NCBI RefSeq assembly: GCF_900111885.1
Contig: NZ_FOKG01000002.1
Span: 23,825-87,824, forward strand
Length of the DNA stretch: 64,000 bases
From: Amycolatopsis marina
GTDB lineage: Bacteria > Actinomycetota > Actinomycetes > Mycobacteriales > Pseudonocardiaceae
Direction: 5' to 3'
Part shown: piece after piece, positions 9,250-18,365 of the stretch
How positions within the stretch are numbered: the stretch's first letter is position 1
Layout: each line of letters begins with the position of its first letter
Made by a program: the position numbers and the translations under genes
Notes under the pieces: generated by a model
What the model was told of the DNA's origin: nothing
The model's input: the letters and a program-made list of their open reading frames with translations, nothing else
Databases searched by the model: none

Positions 9250-10425
9250 GTGAACGCACCAGGACCCGCCATCGCCGCCGCTCCGCCCGAACAGGTCTTC
9301 GACTGGCTCGAGACCGAGGCGCAGCGACGTGCGGAGGCGGGTCTTGTGCGTCGTCTGCGGGCCCGCACGCCGGACACCGGTGAGCTCGATCTCGCCGGGA
9401 ACGACTACCTCGGCCTGGCCAGGGAGAAGCGGGTCGCGGGTGCCGCGGCAGCGGCGTCCCTGCGGTGGGGCGCGGGCTCCACCGGCTCTCGCCTGGTCAC
9501 CGGTTCCACGGAACTGCACGCCGAACTGGAGCACGAACTCGCCCGGTTCTGCGGCACGCAGGCCGCGCTGGTGTTCTCCTCCGGCTTCGCCGCGAACCTC
9601 GGCGTGGTCACGGCGCTGTCCGGCGCCGAATCCGCGATCGTGACGGACAAGTACATCCACGCCTCACTGATCGAGGGCTGCAGGCTCTCCCGCGCGGACG
9701 TCGCCGTCGTCGCCCACAGCGACCCCGACGCCGTGGCGCACGCACTGCGGACCCGCCGCAAACAACGCGCGCTGGTCATCACCGACTCGGTGTTCTCCGT
9801 GGACGGTGACCTGGCACCACTGCCCGAGCTCTCGGCGGTCTGCCGGGAACACGGCGCCGCACTGCTGGTGGACGACGCGCACGGGCTCGGTGTACTCGGC
9901 GAGGGTGGCCGTGGCGCCGTCCATGAAGCGGGTCTCGCCGGTCAGCCGGACGTCGTCACCACCATCACGCTCTCCAAGTCGCTCGGCGCACAGGGCGGAG
10001 CCGTTCTCGGACCCCGCAGGGTGATCCGCCATCTCGTGGACACCGCGCGCAGTTTCATCTTCGACACCGCGCTGGCACCAGGCAGCGCGGCAGCGGCACT
10101 GGCAGCGCTGGGTGTGCTGCGCGGCGAACCAGAACTCGCGACCAGGGTCCGCACCACGGCCCAGGAGCTCGCCACCCGTCTCACCGCCGCCGGACTGTCC
10201 GTGAGCACACCGGCGGCGGCTGTCGTTTCGGTGCGCGCGCCGAGCCCCGACGACGCGGTCGCGTGGGCAGCCCGCTGTGCCGAGCACGGCATCAGGGTCG
10301 GCTGTTTCCGCCCGCCATCGGTGCCAGATGGCGTCTCCCGGCTACGGCTCACCGCGAGGGCGGATCTGACCGAGTCCGATGTAGACCGGGCGGTCCAGGT
10401 CATAGTGGACAACGCCCCGAACTGA
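9250..10425 (+). CDS. bioF: 8-amino-7-oxononanoate synthase
   Basis: PLP-dependent enzyme of biotin synthesis that condenses pimeloyl-ACP/CoA with alanine, 391 residues (family about 380-390). Start GTG 9250 (MNAPGP) fits the family N-terminus; the frame is open to 9208. The PLP Schiff-base lysine is K243 in TLSKSLGAQGG, and VDDAHGLGVLG carries the cofactor-binding Asp and His. LAGNDYLGLA near the N-terminus is also characteristic of BioF. No bioA, bioB or bioD is nearby, so it is either a stand-alone member of the biotin regulon or a related alpha-oxoamine synthase. BioF is favoured on motif match and length. Confidence 0.85.
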   Translation: MNAPGPAIAAAPPEQVFDWLETEAQRRAEAGLVRRLRARTPDTGELDLAGNDYLGLAREKRVAGAAAAASLRWGAGSTGSRLVTGSTELHAELEHELARFCGTQAALVFSSGFAANLGVVTALSGAESAIVTDKYIHASLIEGCRLSRADVAVVAHSDPDAVAHALRTRRKQRALVITDSVFSVDGDLAPLPELSAVCREHGAALLVDDAHGLGVLGEGGRGAVHEAGLAGQPDVVTTITLSKSLGAQGGAVLGPRRVIRHLVDTARSFIFDTALAPGSAAAALAALGVLRGEPELATRVRTTAQELATRLTAAGLSVSTPAAAVVSVRAPSPDDAVAWAARCAEHGIRVGCFRPPSVPDGVSRLRLTARADLTESDVDRAVQVIVDNAPN

Positions 10426-10437
10426 CCGGCTGGCCCT

Positions 10438-10884
10438 TCAGCCCGCGGGCCTGCGCATGACGACGTGCGGAATCCCGTCCTCGAGGTATTCCGCGCCTTC
10501 CGGCCGATAGCCGAACTTCGCGTAGAACCCGGTGGCGTAGGTCTGCGCATCGAGCACGCTCTCGGCGTCACCGATGGACTCCAGTGCCGCGCGCATCAGC
10601 CGCGCGGCGAGCCCGGTGCCGCGAGCCTTCACGGATGTGCAGACGCGTCCGATGCGGTATCCGCCGTCCGGTTCCTCCAGCACTCGCAGGCAGCCCAGTA
10701 CCGGCTCTCCCGCTTCTTCGGCCGCGACCCAGAAGTGCCGGGTGCTCACCAGCAGGTCGCGGCCGTCGAGCTCGGAATAGGGGCACTCCTGTTCGACCAC
10801 GAAGACGTCGACACGAAGCCGGAGAATGGCGTAGGCGTCAGCCGTGTTCAGTTCGTCCCCGTTGGCCACCTGGATATCGCTCAT
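10438..10884 (-). CDS. GNAT-family N-acetyltransferase (ElaA-like)
   Basis: Small acetyltransferase of 148 residues. The N-terminal LRLRVDVFVVEQECPY segment is the ElaA signature. The acetyl-CoA binding motif A is IGRVCTSVKARGTGLAARLM, at about residues 79-98. The last segment, ATGFYAKFGYRPEG, is typical of GNAT motif B. The acceptor substrate is unknown. It is convergent with bioF (12 bp apart) and sits downstream of the secreted trypsin gene on the same strand. Confidence 0.85.
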   Translation of the reverse strand: MSDIQVANGDELNTADAYAILRLRVDVFVVEQECPYSELDGRDLLVSTRHFWVAAEEAGEPVLGCLRVLEEPDGGYRIGRVCTSVKARGTGLAARLMRAALESIGDAESVLDAQTYATGFYAKFGYRPEGAEYLEDGIPHVVMRRPAG

Positions 10885-10927
10885 CCGGGCATGTCTACCA
10901 CGAAAGCATGAGCATCATTCCGGCTGG

Positions 10928-11722
10928 TCAGCCGATCTGCTCCCGGATCTGCTCGGCGTATGAGGACACCCTGGTGTACACCCCGGGCTTTCCTGCCTCG
11001 GCACAGCCTTCGCCCCAGGAGACAATGCCGATGACCGTGTTGCCGACCATCAGCGGGCCGCCGGAGTCGCCCTGGCACGCGTCGACACCGCCCTCGGGAT
11101 AACCAGCGCACAACATGGTCTTCGCGTCGTAGCTACGGAAGGCCTTGCCACAGTCGCTGTCGCTGACGACCGGCACCTGAGCCCTCCGCACAGTGTTCGA
11201 GCGCGCTCCCCCGGCCGACGTGCGGCCCCAGCCGATGACGGTCGCCTTCGTCCCCGCCGCGTAGAGCCCGGCGTCGCCGGCGTCGGCGACCTTCGCGGAC
11301 CGGTACGGGACTCGGTCACGCAAAGTGAGTACAGCGAGGTCGTTCCCGCCCGACGGCTCCTTGTACCCGGGTGCGATCCAGACGTCCCGGACACCCACTA
11401 CCCAGCCGTCCCTGGATCGCTTGTCCTCGCGACCCGCGACCACCTTCAGGTCGGTTCGCCGCACAGCCAGTGCGCAGTGCGCGGCTGTGGCCACCGACCG
11501 GGAGCCGACCAACACCCCGCCGCAGTACTGGTTACCCCCGCCGTCGGCAAGGAAGACGGCGTAGGGGTGGTCCGCGAGGGAAGCCTCCTCGCCACCGACG
11601 ATGAACGGCTGGGCGGCCGCCCTCGGCGTCGCGGCGTCCGCGCCGGCGGAAGGGACGAAGGTCGCGCCGGCGACCAGGGCCAGTGCCCCCGCTAGCGCGG
11701 CGCGCCGGAACCTCAGCGGCAT
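10928..11722 (-). CDS. Secreted trypsin-like serine protease (S1 family)
   Basis: Chymotrypsin-fold protease of 264 residues. ATG 11722 is chosen over the longer open frame because GGAGGG lies 8 bases upstream and a Sec signal peptide (MPLRFRRAALAGALALVAG) follows. A short propeptide ends at PF, and the mature enzyme begins with IVGG (41-44). Catalytic triad H82 (TAAHC), D128 (GNDLAVL) and S220 (GDSGGP). D214, six residues before the Ser, matches the trypsin S1-pocket Asp and predicts cleavage after Lys/Arg. Six cysteines can form three disulfides. Similar to Streptomyces trypsins of the SprT type. Confidence 0.93.
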   Translation of the reverse strand: MPLRFRRAALAGALALVAGATFVPSAGADAATPRAAAQPFIVGGEEASLADHPYAVFLADGGGNQYCGGVLVGSRSVATAAHCALAVRRTDLKVVAGREDKRSRDGWVVGVRDVWIAPGYKEPSGGNDLAVLTLRDRVPYRSAKVADAGDAGLYAAGTKATVIGWGRTSAGGARSNTVRRAQVPVVSDSDCGKAFRSYDAKTMLCAGYPEGGVDACQGDSGGPLMVGNTVIGIVSWGEGCAEAGKPGVYTRVSSYAEQIREQIG

Positions 11723-12037
11723 GAACTCATCCCTCCGGTCGGTGTCTGCTGGCCAGCGCGCGCCACGATCGACTCGGCGGGGCTCAGACTCATGCACGCT
11801 GCTCACCACCACGAGTAGCACGCCCCGCCTCGTCGCTCCTGGGCTTCGCCGCGCGCGTTCTGCGGGTCCACCATCGCCACGACTCACTTCACCAACAGAC
11901 TCTCGGGCATTCTGAGCAGGAGCGCCATACCGGCTGGACCTGCTTCAGCGATACACCCTAATCGGCTGAAGCCCAATCCGGTGTCGCTGAACCGGGTGGT
12001 CTCTCCGGCGCAACCGTGGCTCTGCGAAGCTGGCACC
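11723..12037. other. Intergenic region, trypsin / cobQ
   Basis: 315 bp, divergent, with no gene recognised. At 11944-11991 two competing inverted repeats are visible. TTCAGC at 11944-11949 can pair with GCTGAA at 11965-11970. TTCAGCGATACACC (11944-11957) can also pair, with two bases unpaired, with GGTGTCGCTGAA (11980-11991). No cobalamin-riboswitch B12 box (GCCACTG) is seen despite the cobQ gene downstream. Confidence 0.4.
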
Positions 12038-13588
12038 GTGCGAACGGCAAGGGGTCCCAGCAGGGGCGGGCTGGTGGTGGCCGGCACCACCTCCGACGCG
12101 GGAAAGTCGACCGTCACCGCCGGTCTGTGCCGCTGGCTGGCCCGCCAGGGGGTGCGGGTGGCGCCGTTCAAGTCGCAGAACATGTCGAACAACTCGATGG
12201 TGTGCGCCGACGGGGCCGAGATCGGCAGAGCTCAGTGGCTGCAGGCGGTCGCGGCCGGTGCCGAACCCGAGTCGGCGATGAACCCCGTGCTGCTCAAACC
12301 CGGCGGAGACCGGCGAAGTCACGTAGTGCTCCGGGGCAAACCGTGGGGCGAGCTCCTCGCCGGCGACTGGGCCACCGGGCGAGCCGCGCTGGCGGAGGCG
12401 GCCTACTCCGCGCTCGCCGAACTGCGCGACCGGTTCGACGTGGTGATCTGCGAGGGGGCAGGCAGCCCTGCCGAGATCAACCTGCGCTCCGGCGACTACG
12501 TCAACATGGGGCTGGCCCGGCACGCGGACCTGCCGGTTCTGGTGATCGGCGACATCGATCGCGGCGGAGTGCTCGCCGCGATGTCCGGCACGCTCGCGCT
12601 GCTGGAACCGGCCGACCAGGCGCTCGTGTCCGGCTTCCTGGTGAACAAGTTTCGCGGCGACCCCGAGCTGCTGCGCCCCGGACTGGACTCGCTGGAACAG
12701 GTGACCGGAAGGCCCGTGCTGGGTGTGCTGCCCTGGCTGGCCGAGGCATGGCTGGATTCCGAGGACGCGCTCGCGATGGCGGGCTGGCGCGGGCACCAGC
12801 CGGGGAGCGGTGCGACGCTGCGGGTCGCGGCGGTGCGCTTTCCCCGGGTCTCCAACGCCACCGACCTCGACCCGCTCGCGGCCGAGCCGGGCGTGTCCGT
12901 GGAGGTCACCGCGGACCCGGACGTGGTCGCCGCGGCGGATCTCGCGGTGCTCCCCGGCACGAGGTCCACAGTGGATGATCTCGCTTGGTTACGGGAACGC
13001 GGCATCGAACGGGCGCTGCGAGCGCGAGCCGCGGACGGCAAGCCGGTCCTCGGGATCTGCGGCGGTTACCAGATGCTGGCCGAGACGATCGACGATCCGG
13101 TCGAGTCGGGCGCGGGCTCGGTTCCCGGACTCGGCCTGCTGCCGCTGGTGGTGCGGTTCGAGGAGGACAAGTCACTGGGCCGACCCAGCGGTGCGTGGCG
13201 CGAGCATCCGGTACGCGGCTACGAGATCCACCACGGCGTCGTCCACCCCAGCGGCGCGGCGCGGGACGACGTCGAACCGTTCCTCGACGGCATCCGCCGG
13301 TCGGCGGTGTGGGGCACCATCTGGCACGGGGTGTTCGAGAACGATGACTTCCGGCGGGCCTGGCTGAGCGAGGTCGCCGGGCAGGCGGGCGTGGACTGGC
13401 GGCCTTCGGCCACGCCGGGGTTCGGGGCGCGGCGGGAGGCCATGCTCGACCGGATCGCCGACGCCATCGATGAGCATGCCGACACCGCCGCGCTGCTGGA
13501 GCTGATCGAATCCGGCGCCCCTGCCGGGCTACCGTGGGTCCGGCTGGAGCGCGTTTACCGGGAACAACGGCAGGCGCCCGCGGGTTGA
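12038..13588 (+). CDS. cobQ: Cobyric acid synthase (adenosylcobyrinate a,c-diamide amidotransferase)
   Basis: Glutamine-dependent enzyme that amidates four side chains of adenosylcobyrinic acid diamide in B12 synthesis; 516 residues, family about 490-510. GTG 12038 is preferred; the frame is open to 11981. The N-terminal DTBS-like ATPase shows GTTSDAGKSTVTAGLC and FKSQNMSNNSMV, typical of CobQ. The C-terminal class I glutaminase domain has nucleophile C341 in GICGGYQML and the motifs RGYEIHHG and WGTIWHGVFENDDFR. No other cob genes are adjacent. It lies 38 bp upstream of mycothione reductase; any shared transcript is positional only. Confidence 0.95.
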   Translation: MRTARGPSRGGLVVAGTTSDAGKSTVTAGLCRWLARQGVRVAPFKSQNMSNNSMVCADGAEIGRAQWLQAVAAGAEPESAMNPVLLKPGGDRRSHVVLRGKPWGELLAGDWATGRAALAEAAYSALAELRDRFDVVICEGAGSPAEINLRSGDYVNMGLARHADLPVLVIGDIDRGGVLAAMSGTLALLEPADQALVSGFLVNKFRGDPELLRPGLDSLEQVTGRPVLGVLPWLAEAWLDSEDALAMAGWRGHQPGSGATLRVAAVRFPRVSNATDLDPLAAEPGVSVEVTADPDVVAAADLAVLPGTRSTVDDLAWLRERGIERALRARAADGKPVLGICGGYQMLAETIDDPVESGAGSVPGLGLLPLVVRFEEDKSLGRPSGAWREHPVRGYEIHHGVVHPSGAARDDVEPFLDGIRRSAVWGTIWHGVFENDDFRRAWLSEVAGQAGVDWRPSATPGFGARREAMLDRIADAIDEHADTAALLELIESGAPAGLPWVRLERVYREQRQAPAG

Positions 13589-13626
13589 GCAAGTGTCGAC
13601 GGACAAGAACAGCGAAGGGTGACACC

Positions 13627-15024
13627 GTGCCGCACTACGACCTGGTGATCGTCGGGACCGGATCGGGGAACTCCATCCTCGACCACCGGTTCGCCGACTG
13701 GAAGACGGCCATCGTGGAGAAGGGCGTGTTCGGCGGCACCTGCCTCAACGTCGGCTGCATCCCGACGAAGATGTTCGTGCACACCGCCGATCTGGCGGCG
13801 AGCCCGGCGGCAGCCGTCCGGCTGGGAGTGGACGCGGAACTGCGCGGGGTGCGCTGGCGCGACATCCGGGACCGGATCTTCGGCCGGATCGACCCGATCG
13901 CCGCCGGTGGCCGGGACTACCGGACGTCGCATGAGGACAACGCGGCGGTCACGGTCTACGAGGGCGCAGGGCGCTTCACCGGGAAGAAGGAGATGCAGGT
14001 CACCTTCGACGACGAACGTCCTGCGGAGACGATCACCGCCGACCGGTTCGTCCTCGCGGCAGGCGGGCGGCCGCTGCTGCCCGATGTCCCTGGACTCTCC
14101 GAAGTGGACTATCACACGTCGGACACCGTGATGCGCGTCGACGAACTGCCGGAGCGGGCCATTATTCTCGGCGGTGGTTTCATCGCCGCGGAGTTCGCGC
14201 ACATCCTGGACGCACTCGGCGTGCACGTTACCGTCGTCGCGCGTTCCGGCGCACTGCTGCGCGCCGAGGACGAGGACATCAGCACGCGGTTCACCGAGAT
14301 CGCCCTCGACCGGTTCGACGTGCGGCTGCACCGCGACACCCTGCGGGCCAGGAAAACTGCGTCCGGTGTCGCCCTCGACCTCCGGGGGCCGGACGGCGAG
14401 GAGACGGTCGAGGCCGGACTGCTGCTGGTGGCAACCGGGCGCAGGCCGAACTCGGACCTGCTCGACGTCGCGGCCACCGGAGTCGCCACCACGGACAGCG
14501 GCCATGTGGTGGTGGACGAGTATCAGCAGACCGAAGTGGACGGTGTCTACGCACTGGGAGACCTCAGTTCCACCTATGAGCTCAAGCACGTGGCCAATCA
14601 CGAGTCCCGGGTGGTGCAGCACAACCTGTTGCATCCGGACGAGCCGGTGGCGGCTGACCACCGGTTCGTGCCGCACGCGGTGTTCGGTTCGCCGCAGGTC
14701 GCGTCGGTCGGCCTGACCGAACGGGAGGCCGAGGAGAGGGGCGTGCGATACGTCACCGCCACCCAGGAGTACGCCGGGATCGCCTACGGCTGGGCACTCG
14801 AGGACACCACCGGTTTCGCGAAGGTGCTCGCCGACCCGGCGACGGGACAGCTGCTCGGTGCGCACATCATCGGTCCGCAGGCACCGACGGTGATCCAGCC
14901 GCTCATCCAGGCGATGAGCTTCGGCCTCGACGCGCACACGATGGCCCGCGGCCAGTACTGGATCCATCCTGCGATGCCGGAACTGGTCGAGAACGCGCTG
15001 CTCAACCTGCCACTGGACAACTGA
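13627..15024 (+). CDS. mtr: Mycothione reductase
   Basis: NADPH-dependent flavoprotein that reduces mycothiol disulfide, maintaining the actinobacterial thiol buffer; 465 residues (M. tuberculosis Mtr about 459). GTG 13627 has GAAGGGTG about 6 bases upstream. N-terminal FAD Rossmann motif DLVIVGTGSGNS, a redox-active pair C39/C44 in GGTCLNVGCIPTK, NADPH-binding IILGGGFIAAEFAH, and YALGDLSSTYELKHVANHE for FAD. The catalytic His-Glu pair near the C-terminus lies in YWIHPAMPELVENALL. The unusual GSGNS in place of GxGxxG/A is typical of Mtr and separates it from glutathione reductase and lipoamide dehydrogenase. Confidence 0.95.
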   Translation: MPHYDLVIVGTGSGNSILDHRFADWKTAIVEKGVFGGTCLNVGCIPTKMFVHTADLAASPAAAVRLGVDAELRGVRWRDIRDRIFGRIDPIAAGGRDYRTSHEDNAAVTVYEGAGRFTGKKEMQVTFDDERPAETITADRFVLAAGGRPLLPDVPGLSEVDYHTSDTVMRVDELPERAIILGGGFIAAEFAHILDALGVHVTVVARSGALLRAEDEDISTRFTEIALDRFDVRLHRDTLRARKTASGVALDLRGPDGEETVEAGLLLVATGRRPNSDLLDVAATGVATTDSGHVVVDEYQQTEVDGVYALGDLSSTYELKHVANHESRVVQHNLLHPDEPVAADHRFVPHAVFGSPQVASVGLTEREAEERGVRYVTATQEYAGIAYGWALEDTTGFAKVLADPATGQLLGAHIIGPQAPTVIQPLIQAMSFGLDAHTMARGQYWIHPAMPELVENALLNLPLDN

Positions 15025-15037
15025 CCGGGAGCCGGCC

Positions 15038-16087
15038 GTGCGCGCTGTCGTCATCGAGGAGTTCGCCGCCACCCCCACCGTGCGCACCGTGCCCGATCCG
15101 GACCCAGCACCGGACGGGGTGGTGATCGAGGTCGAGGCGACCGGGATCTGTCGCAGCGACTGGCACACCCTGCTGGGCCACGACCCGGACGTGACGCTGC
15201 CGCACGTGGCGGGCCACGAGTTCGCGGGAGTCGTGACCGCGGTGGGCTCGGACGTGCACCAGTGGCGGGTCGGCGACCGGGTGACCGCTCCCTTCGTCTG
15301 CGCGTGCGGCCGGTGTCCACAATGTGCTGCCGGACACCAACAGATCTGTGATCGGCAGTTCCAGCCCGGTGCGACGCACTGGGGTTCGTTCGCGGAGTTC
15401 GTCGCGATCGACCGTGCGGACATCAACCTGATCCGAGTGCCGGACGGCATGCTCTCGAGTACCGCGGCCGCGCTCGGCTGCCGCTTCGCGACGGCGTTCC
15501 GGGCGGTGTACCGGCAGGGCGGGGTCGGCCCCGGCGACTGGGTCGCCGTGCACGGCTGCGGCGGAGCCGGGCTGTCGGCCGTCCTGCTCGCCGTGGCCGC
15601 GGGCGCCCGTGTGGTGGCGGTGGACGTCTCGGCGTCCGCGCTGGACCTCGCCACGGCCTTCGGCGCCGTCGCGACCGTCGACGCCGGCAAGGTCGCCGAC
15701 ACTGCGCGGGCGGTCCGGGAGATCACCGGTGGCGGGGCGCATGTCTCGCTGGACTGCGTGGGTCTGCCTTCGACCTGCGCGGCGTCGGTGGCGTCCCTGT
15801 GCAAGCGCGGCACGCACGTCCAGGTCGGCCTGCTGCCGCCGGAGCAGGGCGTCCCGCCGATTCCGATGCACCGGGTGATCGCGGACGAGCTGCGGATCGT
15901 GGGCAGCCACGGACTGGCGGCCCACGAGTACCCCCGCATGCTGGAGCTGATCGAGCGGTCCGGGATCGATCTCGGCCGCCTCGTCGGCGGCACGATCTCG
16001 CTCAGTGGCATACCGGAGGCGCTCATGGCGATGAACGGGCCTGCCGGGGACGGCGGTATCACCGTCGCGGAACCGGGTCAGACGTAA
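15038..16087 (+). CDS. Zinc-dependent alcohol dehydrogenase (MDR superfamily)
   Basis: Medium-chain Zn dehydrogenase, 349 residues, starting at GTG 15038, 13 bp after mtr. Catalytic zinc ligands in ATGICRSDWH (Cys) and AGHEFAG (His-Glu). Four structural-zinc cysteines in CACGRCPQCAAGHQQIC. The nucleotide-binding Rossmann motif is VHGCGGAGLSAVLLA, followed by VVAVDVS, whose acidic residue suggests NAD(H). The substrate is unknown; the neighbour mtr makes a mycothiol-linked aldehyde role thinkable, but MscR-type formaldehyde dehydrogenase signatures were not established. It overlaps the convergent MFS gene by 10 bp at its 3' end. Confidence 0.9.
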   Translation: MRAVVIEEFAATPTVRTVPDPDPAPDGVVIEVEATGICRSDWHTLLGHDPDVTLPHVAGHEFAGVVTAVGSDVHQWRVGDRVTAPFVCACGRCPQCAAGHQQICDRQFQPGATHWGSFAEFVAIDRADINLIRVPDGMLSSTAAALGCRFATAFRAVYRQGGVGPGDWVAVHGCGGAGLSAVLLAVAAGARVVAVDVSASALDLATAFGAVATVDAGKVADTARAVREITGGGAHVSLDCVGLPSTCAASVASLCKRGTHVQVGLLPPEQGVPPIPMHRVIADELRIVGSHGLAAHEYPRMLELIERSGIDLGRLVGGTISLSGIPEALMAMNGPAGDGGITVAEPGQT

Positions 16088-17346
16088 CGCGGCCGGCCCG
16101 CGATCCAGCCCGCGACCAGCTGGATGCTCAGCGCCACGATCAGCATCACGAAGGGCAGCGTCCAGCCACCGGTGAGGTCGTGCAGCAAGCCGAACAGGAA
16201 CGGCCCGAGCGCGGCGAGCAGGTAGCCGAAGCCCTGCGCCATACCGGACAACTGCGCGGTCTCCGCGCTGTTCCTGGCCCGTAGCGCGATCGTGGTCAGC
16301 GCGAGGGAGAACACGCTCATCCCGAGCCCGAGCAACAGTGTCCACAGCAGCGGCGCGGCGCCGGGGGCGAGCAACAGGCCGAACAACCCGGCCAGGCCGA
16401 ACACGCCGAGCCCGACGATCCAGCCGCTCTGACTGCCCTGTCGTGCGGCGAGCGCGGGGACGGTCAGGCTGATCGGCACCGCGATGAGTGAGAGCAGGCC
16501 GAGCAGCAGGCCCGCGTTGCCCTTGCTCACCCCGGCGTCCATCAACACCTCGGGCAGCCAGCCCATCACCACATAGGCGAGAAACGCCTGCAGGCCGAAG
16601 AAGAGCGTGACCGTCCAGGCCAGCGGGCTGCGCAGCAACGAGCGGCGGGGACCGTCGCCCGCCCGCGGAGCACCTGCCGAGCGCACCGCGCCGCCCCTGG
16701 TCGCGACCGCCCAGACCACCAGCGCGATCAGCGCCAGCGCCGCCCAGCCGGCGAGGGCGGGCCGCCAGCCGCCGAACGCGCTGTCCAGGGGCGGCGTCGC
16801 CGCTGACCCGAGCGCACCGCCTGCCTGCAGCGAGGCGGTGTAAACCCCGGTCATCAGCCCGATCCGGGCCGGGAAAGAGGACTTGACGACCACCGGAATG
16901 AGCACGTTGGCGAACGCGATGCCTGCGGTCGCGACCAGGGTTCCGCCGAGTACGACCAGCGGGCCGTCCAGCACTCGCAGCACGAGCCCGCACGCGAGGA
17001 CGACGAGCGCGAGGCCGATCGCGGCGGCCATCCCGACCCGCCTGGCGAGCCACGGCGCGGCGAGTCCAGCCGCGGCGAAACTCAGTCCGGGCAGCGTGGT
17101 GAGTACGCCCGCCCAGGTGGCCGACGCGCCGAGGTCGGTCCGGGCCTCGCCGAGCAGCGGGCCGACGCTGGTGATCGCGGGACGCAGGTTCAGGGCCACG
17201 AGTACCACCGCGGCGCCGAGCAGTACCCCGCCGACGACCCGGGCCTGCCTGTCGCCGGTCAGCCCCGCCGTCGAGTCGTGGACAGGAAGGTCTTGCTGAC
17301 GCGAGGTACTGGAGTCGACGGGCACCCGGCCAGTATGACAAGACAT
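16078..17346 (-). CDS. CynX/NimT-family MFS transporter
   Basis: Major facilitator of about 422 residues with 12 predicted membrane segments. VALNLRPAITSVGPLLGEAR in helix 1 and the loop after it is the hallmark of the CynX/NimT (cyanate/2-nitroimidazole) group. ATG 17346 lacks a clear ribosome site; GTG 17325 is an alternative giving 415 residues. The gene is divergent from a GntR/FCD regulator 69 bp away, which probably controls it. The real substrate is probably a small organic anion and is not predictable from sequence. The last 10 bp overlap the convergent alcohol dehydrogenase. Confidence 0.88.
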   Translation of the reverse strand: MSCHTGRVPVDSSTSRQQDLPVHDSTAGLTGDRQARVVGGVLLGAAVVLVALNLRPAITSVGPLLGEARTDLGASATWAGVLTTLPGLSFAAAGLAAPWLARRVGMAAAIGLALVVLACGLVLRVLDGPLVVLGGTLVATAGIAFANVLIPVVVKSSFPARIGLMTGVYTASLQAGGALGSAATPPLDSAFGGWRPALAGWAALALIALVVWAVATRGGAVRSAGAPRAGDGPRRSLLRSPLAWTVTLFFGLQAFLAYVVMGWLPEVLMDAGVSKGNAGLLLGLLSLIAVPISLTVPALAARQGSQSGWIVGLGVFGLAGLFGLLLAPGAAPLLWTLLLGLGMSVFSLALTTIALRARNSAETAQLSGMAQGFGYLLAALGPFLFGLLHDLTGGWTLPFVMLIVALSIQLVAGWIAGRPRYV

Positions 17347-17414
17347 GGGATGACTGGATGAATGACGTTTCACACTATCCTGGTCCACCTCACCCAGATC
17401 GAAGGGATACGCCT

Positions 17415-18176
17415 GTGCCTCTGGCCACGACCCGCCGCACCGGACTCGTCGAGCAGGTGATCGGCCAGCTGCGCGAACTCGTCGCCGGAGGCGAGTGGCC
17501 GGTCGGACAACGGGTACCCACGGAAGCCGCGCTGGCCGCCGCGTTGGGTGTGGGACGCAACACCGTTCGCGAAGCGGTGCGTGCGCTCGCACACAGCGGC
17601 CTGCTGGAGGTCCGGCAGGGCGACGGGACGTACGTGCTCGCCACCAGCGAGGTGTCCGGGGCGATCCGCAGACTGTGCGGCTCCGAACTGCGTGAGGTGC
17701 TCCAGGTCCGCCGCACGCTGGAGGTCGAAGGGGCCCGGCTCGCCGCCGTCTTCCGCACCGAGGAGGAGCTGGCCGCACTCGGCGCGCTGCTCGACGAGCG
17801 CGACAGGGCACTGGCCGACGGAAACCTCAACGGCTTCGCCCGCACCGACGCGGAGTTCCATGTGACCGTGGTGCAGTGCGGCCACAACTCGCTGCTCAGC
17901 GAGCTCTACCGGGGACTGACGGAGGTCGTCGAGCAGAGCGTGGCCAGCACGGCGCGGCTGGCGCGCACACCGGACGAACCGCGCGACGGCGAAGCCCGCG
18001 GAGCGGAGCGAGGTGTGCTGGCCAAGGTGAACGCAGGCAACGAGATCGGCCACCGCGGCCTGCTGCACGCGATCGCGGACCAGGACTCCGACCGCGCGGC
18101 CGCAGAGGCGGCAGGCTTCCTGGACGAACTCCTGGCCGACCTGGACGTCACCCCCAACCCTCCCCACCACTCCTGA
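17415..18176 (+). CDS. GntR-family transcriptional regulator, FadR/FCD subfamily
   Basis: DNA-binding regulator of 253 residues. GTG 17415 has GAAGGG (17401-17406) 8 bases upstream; a longer frame to 17358 lacks one. The winged HTH is in the first 75 residues: VIGQLRELVAGGEWPVGQ, then EAALAAALGVGRNTVREAV and GLLEVRQGDGTYV. The C-terminal FCD all-helical ligand domain has the metal-binding pattern (Asp/His in FARTDAEFHVTVVQCGHN and later HRGLLHAI). Such regulators bind organic acids. It lies divergent from the CynX-type transporter, its most likely target. Confidence 0.92.
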   Translation: MPLATTRRTGLVEQVIGQLRELVAGGEWPVGQRVPTEAALAAALGVGRNTVREAVRALAHSGLLEVRQGDGTYVLATSEVSGAIRRLCGSELREVLQVRRTLEVEGARLAAVFRTEEELAALGALLDERDRALADGNLNGFARTDAEFHVTVVQCGHNSLLSELYRGLTEVVEQSVASTARLARTPDEPRDGEARGAERGVLAKVNAGNEIGHRGLLHAIADQDSDRAAAEAAGFLDELLADLDVTPNPPHHS

Positions 18177-18205
18177 CCCACCCCTCACCTCCACAGCTTG
18201 GAGTG

Positions 18206-18333
18206 TCTGCAAGTACCACCAAGCAAGATCGACTTGTGCCGTAACTGCCCCCAAGGCACCAGCTCGACGGCTCGGCTTGGCTGCTTGGCTGCGGAAAAGG
18301 CCGGTGTCGATCTTGCTTGGGCGTACTTGCAGA
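18206..18333. repeat. 27-bp inverted repeat flanking a 74-bp spacer between convergent genes
   Basis: The arms are 18206-18232 and 18307-18333. They match as reverse complements at 25 of 27 positions: TCTGCAAGTAC, two differing bases, then CCAAGCAAGATCGA. The spacer itself contains short G/C repeats (GGCTTGGCTGCTTGGCTG). It fills the gap between the convergent GntR and PucR genes, so it may act as a bidirectional terminator or be a small mobile palindromic element. No T-run follows either arm. Confidence 0.7.
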
Positions 18334-18365
18334 CGCACCAACTCGGGGCGGTGGCGAGGTGCGGG

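Noticed and set aside
9250..10425. bioF as part of a biotin operon
   Set aside because: No bioA, bioB or bioD in the window; it stands alone between a helicase and a GNAT gene.
11890..12037. Cobalamin riboswitch upstream of cobQ
   Set aside because: No B12 box and too short a leader for the usual architecture.
13555..16062. 835-codon minus-strand frame across mtr and the alcohol dehydrogenase
   Set aside because: No motif or ribosome site; both plus-strand genes have complete catalytic motifs.
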